Positions 61,301-64,000 of a stretch of 64,000 bases of DNA are shown here, piece after piece; position 1 is the first letter of the stretch, and the number at the start of each line of letters is the position of its first letter. Made by a program: the position numbers and the translations under genes. Source of the DNA: Symsagittifera roscoffensis (Eukaryota; Xenacoelomorpha; Acoela; Convolutidae); the NCBI RefSeq assembly GCF_963678635.1, contig NC_087067.1:44121829-44185828 (forward strand). The letters are read 5' to 3'. A model generated the notes under the pieces. It saw only the letters and a list, made by a program, of their open reading frames with translations, searched no databases and was not told the DNA's origin.

Positions 61301-62577
61301 AATTGTGAAAGGCTACGACGCCTAATTTTCGAAAAAACTCAAACGTTAAAATTCGTGGCCTGTTACTTGGTTAGCTCTAGGTTATATCTCATTACCTTAA
61401 ACTGAAAATTACAAATTTTGCCATCACAGAGAACATTTTCGAAGCTATCCTTGATTATTTTATGAAAAAAAACTGTGCGTGTACTACCTTATAGGCAAAA
61501 GTTTTAAATTTTTGCGTGCAAAAAAAAATTTAGAAAACGTTTTTTTGTTCGTAAAACTTTTTTTGTTCGCGAGTAGCGACTAAAAAAAAACTTTAAAAAT
61601 TTTTTCTTCAGACTTGAAATTTTTGAATGAAAAAAATGCTTATCATACAATTTTCACGAATGGAAATTGTATGATGAATATTTTTTCCAAAGATCACATG
61701 CATGGAATTGTATGGTAAGCCTTTTGTTGTATGTAATTGTGTAACAAGCATTTTTGTTGTATGGGGGTCAATCTGGGTTTCGAGCGTTTCTTTTTTCCTT
61801 AATTGGCCTTTCAGCTAAAACCACAGCTGCTTCAGAGAATTTTCATGGTTTGCCATCGCAGATTCCGGATCCATAATATCAGTGCACTTTTACTTTGATC
61901 AGCGGGCTTATATCTCTGTATCAGCATTGAAATTTCGGACTTGAAAATTTTGAAAATAATAATGGACTTTGAAATAATTTCTTAAGAGAAATAAGACATC
62001 CATCTGTAGACATATTGACACATAATGTATCCTTTGCCCTAAAGTTACTTGAAATCAAGTAAACGTTTGGTTTGGAGTATACCATAAAACAGCTTATCCG
62101 ATAGTTTGAGACCCACAAACAATTTGACAATGTTCTATCGCTGATTCACTTTTGACTCAATGATGAAAAAATCTGAGTTTTTGACCATTTAGTATTGCAT
62201 TTTTTTCTACATTGGTTAATACTTTTTATTACAAGCATGAAGGCTAAGTTTTGTTCTTACGTGTAGTTCGTCCAGATTTTGCTGCATCCAAGATGAACCA
62301 ATTTTTAGTACGCCATAGAAGCCCATGATTGTGTCGTATACTGCAACGTATTTCATAATCACGGCACTGCTTGCCTTCGGAAGTTGATCAGCAGTTATGA
62401 AACAGAAGTAGTTGAACAAAAACCCGAGAGAACTTATCGAAAAACGCCGAAAACTTTTGCAAGAAGTTTCATCATGGACAGTGGCAGTCCGAAAAATTCA
62501 ACTTCGAGAAGATCATTTTTGAGGTAAATACTTGCCTCAGTTGAGTTTGGTGGCTCAACATTAAAGAGAAAATCCAT
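48995..62577 (-). CDS. Class A (rhodopsin-like) GPCR gene (whole split CDS)
   Basis: Four minus-strand segments together supply all seven membrane helices: N-terminus/TM1-TM2 (62577-62261), TM3-TM4 (59821-~59587), TM5 and loop 3 (~59410-~59086), and TM6-TM7 with C-tail (~49395-48995). Landmarks: 'VAVYD' for the TM2 Asp motif, a Cys at the top of TM3, 'ADRV' at the E/DRY position, Pro in TM5, and NSSFTFLFY at the NPxxY position of TM7. The TM7 style 'NSSxxFxxYC' is common in invertebrate peptide receptors, but the ligand cannot be told. The FxxCWxP motif of TM6 is absent. The border in TM1 and the 5' edge of the TM5 exon are unresolved, so a recent pseudogene is possible. Confidence 0.8.
50791..54920. 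repeat. Higher-order repeat: four about 1 kb copies plus a partial fifth
   Basis: The anchor 'GATTCGAGTGTTCTGAATA' recurs at 50791, 51792, 52793, 53890 and 54793, spacings 1001, 1001, 1097 and 903. The copies align almost base for base. Length differences come from the number of a 97 bp subunit ('CTCGACCTTTGTGTCG...TTTTGACCGTG'): two, two, three and one per copy. In copy 1 the subunit starts are 51323 and 51420, with the following sequence at 51517. Confidence 0.93.
55717..55797. repeat. Perfect 37 bp inverted repeat with 7-base loop
   Basis: Left arm 55717-55753 and right arm 55761-55797 are exact reverse complements, each containing 'CTATGATTGAACTATGATC' or its complement, around the loop TTCGGCC. 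A further partial copy of the right arm ('ATCATAGTTCAATCAATGG') follows at 55800. The arm is itself made of satellite words, so it arose inside the array. Confidence 0.95.
57531..59085. other. GPCR intron remainder, no gene seen
   Basis: AT-rich DNA between the satellite and the TM5 exon. It contains a tRNA-like sequence at 58296-58360 (minus). The frame 58441-58659 (+) has slightly protein-like composition but no recognisable family or partner exon. Confidence 0.45.
58296..58360 (-). repeat. tRNA-like sequence (pseudogene or SINE head)
   Basis: On the minus strand an A box 'TAGCACAGTGGTAAGG' and a B-box-like 'GTATTCGATCCC' stand at the right spacing, and the ends GGCA/TGCC can pair. The anticodon stem CTCTG/CAGAG pairs, but the loop TAATCGT lacks the invariant U33, and the total length (65) is short. 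A functional tRNA is unlikely. Confidence 0.5.
59086..59410 (-). CDS. GPCR exon: TM5 and intracellular loop 3
   Basis: It reads 'LNPIFCYCDLFNIFLTVAYC', then 'LLVLIIPFVGLAFCNVVFAK' and a polar loop (ELATREETAQPTN...). The Pro in 'IIPFVG' and the following basic/acidic loop are typical of TM5. The donor is undecided among GTs in the loop. At the 5' side the frame is open only from about 59410, and no AG acceptor lies between that stop and TM5, which is abnormal. Confidence 0.75.
59587..59821 (-). CDS. GPCR exon: TM3, DRV motif, TM4
   Basis: The acceptor is 'TTTTGCAATTTAG' on the minus strand and entry is phase 0. It reads VVSCKAFRFTSFIAITTATY, 'HNLLLAADRVVFTKYSAWHH' and TM4 'KLSLAIFAGSFLACLPILIV' (20 residues), then 'ELKADGTCRTMM'. 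The Cys at residue 4 and the Cys in 'GTC' are the expected disulphide pair between TM3 and extracellular loop 2. The donor may be C|GTACAA at 59586-59585 or one a little further on. Confidence 0.85.
59850..62200. other. GPCR intron, no gene seen
   Basis: AT-rich sequence between the TM1-2 and TM3-4 exons. A cluster of near-palindromic 'TTGTATGATAAGC / GCTTATCATACAA'-like words lies at about 61640-61760. Nothing else stands out. Confidence 0.5.
62261..62577 (-). CDS. GPCR first exon(s): N-terminus, TM1, TM2
   Basis: From ATG 62577 a 47-codon frame gives an extracellular N-terminus with an NST glycosylation site (MDFLFNVEPPNSTEASIYLK) and the start of a hydrophobic helix, then hits TAA at 62436. 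In another frame 62431-62261 reads 'SLGFLFNYFCFITADQLPKA' and 'SSAVIMKYVAVYDTIMGFYG', the end of TM1 and TM2, to a good donor CAC|GTAAGA in phase 0. Joining CT|GTCCAT...GATAAG|T removes a 47-base intron and gives one continuous TM1 ('VEFFGLPLSLGFLFNYFCFI'). Confidence 0.7.
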
Positions 62578-62599
62578 TTTTGGTAAAAACGAAAGTAAT

Positions 62600-63380
62600 A
62601 ATTATAAGGATGATACTTTTTTCAATTGTTGGTATGTTTTTTTAATCTTTTTTAGCAATTTTTTTTAATTTGAAAGAATGCATAGTGCCGATACTTGAAT
62701 GCCTATCAATTCAACCTAATTTTTAAAATTCAAAACTTCTCGTAACGGTGAGTGATATTAATAACTTTAAAATCTAACACTTCGTCGTTTTCTTGAAAAC
62801 TTCTTTATTTACCGAAGTCGATGATCTTTGTTTCCACGGTTTTTAGTAATGATGACCATTGTTAACAATACATTTCAATCATATATACTTTCTGTGTTTA
62901 TTAAAATTGAACAAAACCCTAACAATTTGGATAACTGCTGCTTTCTGCTTGAGAAACTACTATTGTAGTCAGTGACACTTGAGTAAGTTTGAAGGGACAT
63001 TTTGACTGCGACATAATGGAGAAGATTGCACAGTTTCTACAAATGAATTTTGGACATTTGCTTGGATACTTCAAGAAGCTCAAAGGTCATGTTAGTGAAC
63101 AATCAAGATACTAGATAACTACTAGATCTTAAGAGAGCCATTCCCTTGCAAGATCTTACAAGGTAATTCATTTGACAAACCTTTCTAGATAGCCCATTTT
63201 AGTCAATTAGCAATGAGTCAAAAAGATTTTCATGGTGAATTAAATCTCCTTAGTTTTTTGGGCGTAGCTCATCTTTATGTAGGCATAGTTGAGACTTAAC
63301 AACTTTAAAATATTGCAATCATATCATCAAAAAGGTCTAATTTTTATTTTGTCGACTTTTTTGCAATTCAAATCTTGTGA
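62600..63380. other. Upstream flank of the GPCR gene
   Basis: AT-rich non-coding DNA that should hold the GPCR promoter (minus strand). I see no distinct motif or repeat with a partner in the window. Confidence 0.4.
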
Positions 63381-63399
63381 AGTTCTTCCCAGATCATAG

Positions 63400-64000
63400 A
63401 TCGACTTGTCTCTGGATTATGCACCAATCCAGTGCACACTTTGACCTCGTAAGCGAATCCGCTATTTCTTAACAATCTCTGTTGTTCTACCGAATGTTTA
63501 CACCCATGCTGTGTATGCTGTATATGTCAATGTTATACCGTCGGTTGTTTTATACTTTCGTTCAAATGTTTTTGGGTGTTTCACTTTTGTTGCGATTCTT
63601 ATAGGTTTCCTTGCCGCTTGATCTATTCATTTTTTGATGTTTTGGTCTGCCTTCTCCTACTTTCAAATCTTATGTTTAGTTTTTCCTTATCTATGGCTTT
63701 TGCTCGTCTAATTGTCCCACCAGTTTCTGTAATTGTTGGCTTGTAGAATTTTTTATGTCCGCGTGTTGTCGTTCTGATATTTTTGCTGTTCGTCGTTTTA
63801 CTGAGACGTCGTCCTCTGACCATGATTATAGGTTGTGAATGACCTCAGCTGGCAATGCCAGTTGTGTCAGGTTTTTCCAAGCTAAGCATGCGTGTTTTGC
63901 ATTTTAACAATTTAGGTTATTAGGGGAGTTTTTTGTTGCTATTTTTGAAACTGGGGAAACTGGGAAATTTCTGCCCATGTGTCTTCAAACGGGGAAACTT
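63400..64000 (-). mobile_element. Third gypsy copy, cut by the window edge
   Basis: 63540-63990 is collinear with 35620-36080 of the first gypsy element. Shared words include 'TCCTCTGACCATGA', 'GACCTCAGCTGG' / 'GACTTCAGCTGG' and 'TTATTAGGGGAG'. The minus-strand frame 63823-63623 reads 'IDKEKLNIRFE', the counterpart of 'IDKDKLNIRYKE' in the first element. This is the pol segment after the integrase core; the rest lies beyond 64000. Stops and shifts show it is also dead. Confidence 0.75.

Overview
This is AT-rich, repeat-laden nuclear DNA of an invertebrate animal. Genes are split by introns with GT...AG borders, the protein families are metazoan (TMEM135, a gremlin/DAN-type BMP antagonist, a class A GPCR), and the rest is filled with LTR and non-LTR retrotransposon relics, tRNA-derived SINE-like units, small foldback and MITE-like elements and satellite DNA. 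The sequence does not fix the species or phylum.

Layout: 1-7100 is non-coding and repeat-rich. A TMEM135-like gene lies on the + strand from about 7134 to 31406. Ten exons are recognised and one is missing. Its introns hold a foldback element (8654-8830), a degenerate tandem repeat (8880-9780), a complete tRNA-Arg(ACG) (11653-11725), hAT-like MITEs, a 3 x 360 bp tRNA-headed tandem array (15820-16860), a LINE 3' end (minus strand, about 17080-17400), a decayed unidentified reading frame (17440-18144) and a 3 x 1.26 kb tandem repeat (23180-26950). Its last intron (21451-31193) also contains, on the opposite strand, an intact single-exon gremlin-like gene (27483-28415), with an unusually GC-rich non-coding block on its upstream side (28650-30560).

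From 31.4 to 47.2 kb there is no host gene I can support. A nearly full-length but dead Ty3/gypsy-type element (33903-41442, minus strand, paired LTRs) has a non-LTR fragment inserted in its 5' LTR and an internal 242 bp tandem duplication. A second gypsy relic occupies about 44000-47190, and a third begins near 63400 and runs off the right edge.

From 62577 down to 48995 (minus strand) lies a class A GPCR gene in at least four pieces: TM1-2, TM3-4, TM5 and TM6-7. The intron between TM5 and TM6-7 is about 9.7 kb, and some 8 kb of it (49430-57530) is a satellite built from 22-30 bp 'TTTCGACTGTGCTCGACC'-type words. Inside this is a higher-order repeat of about 1 kb whose length changes in steps of one 97 bp subunit. 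A perfect 37 bp hairpin sits in the same satellite.

The intact-looking host coding units are TMEM135-like (a peroxisomal/mitochondrial membrane protein family), the gremlin-like secreted BMP antagonist and the GPCR. The GPCR has two unresolved exon borders. I see no evidence that the three act together; the notable relation is the antisense nesting of the gremlin-like gene inside TMEM135.
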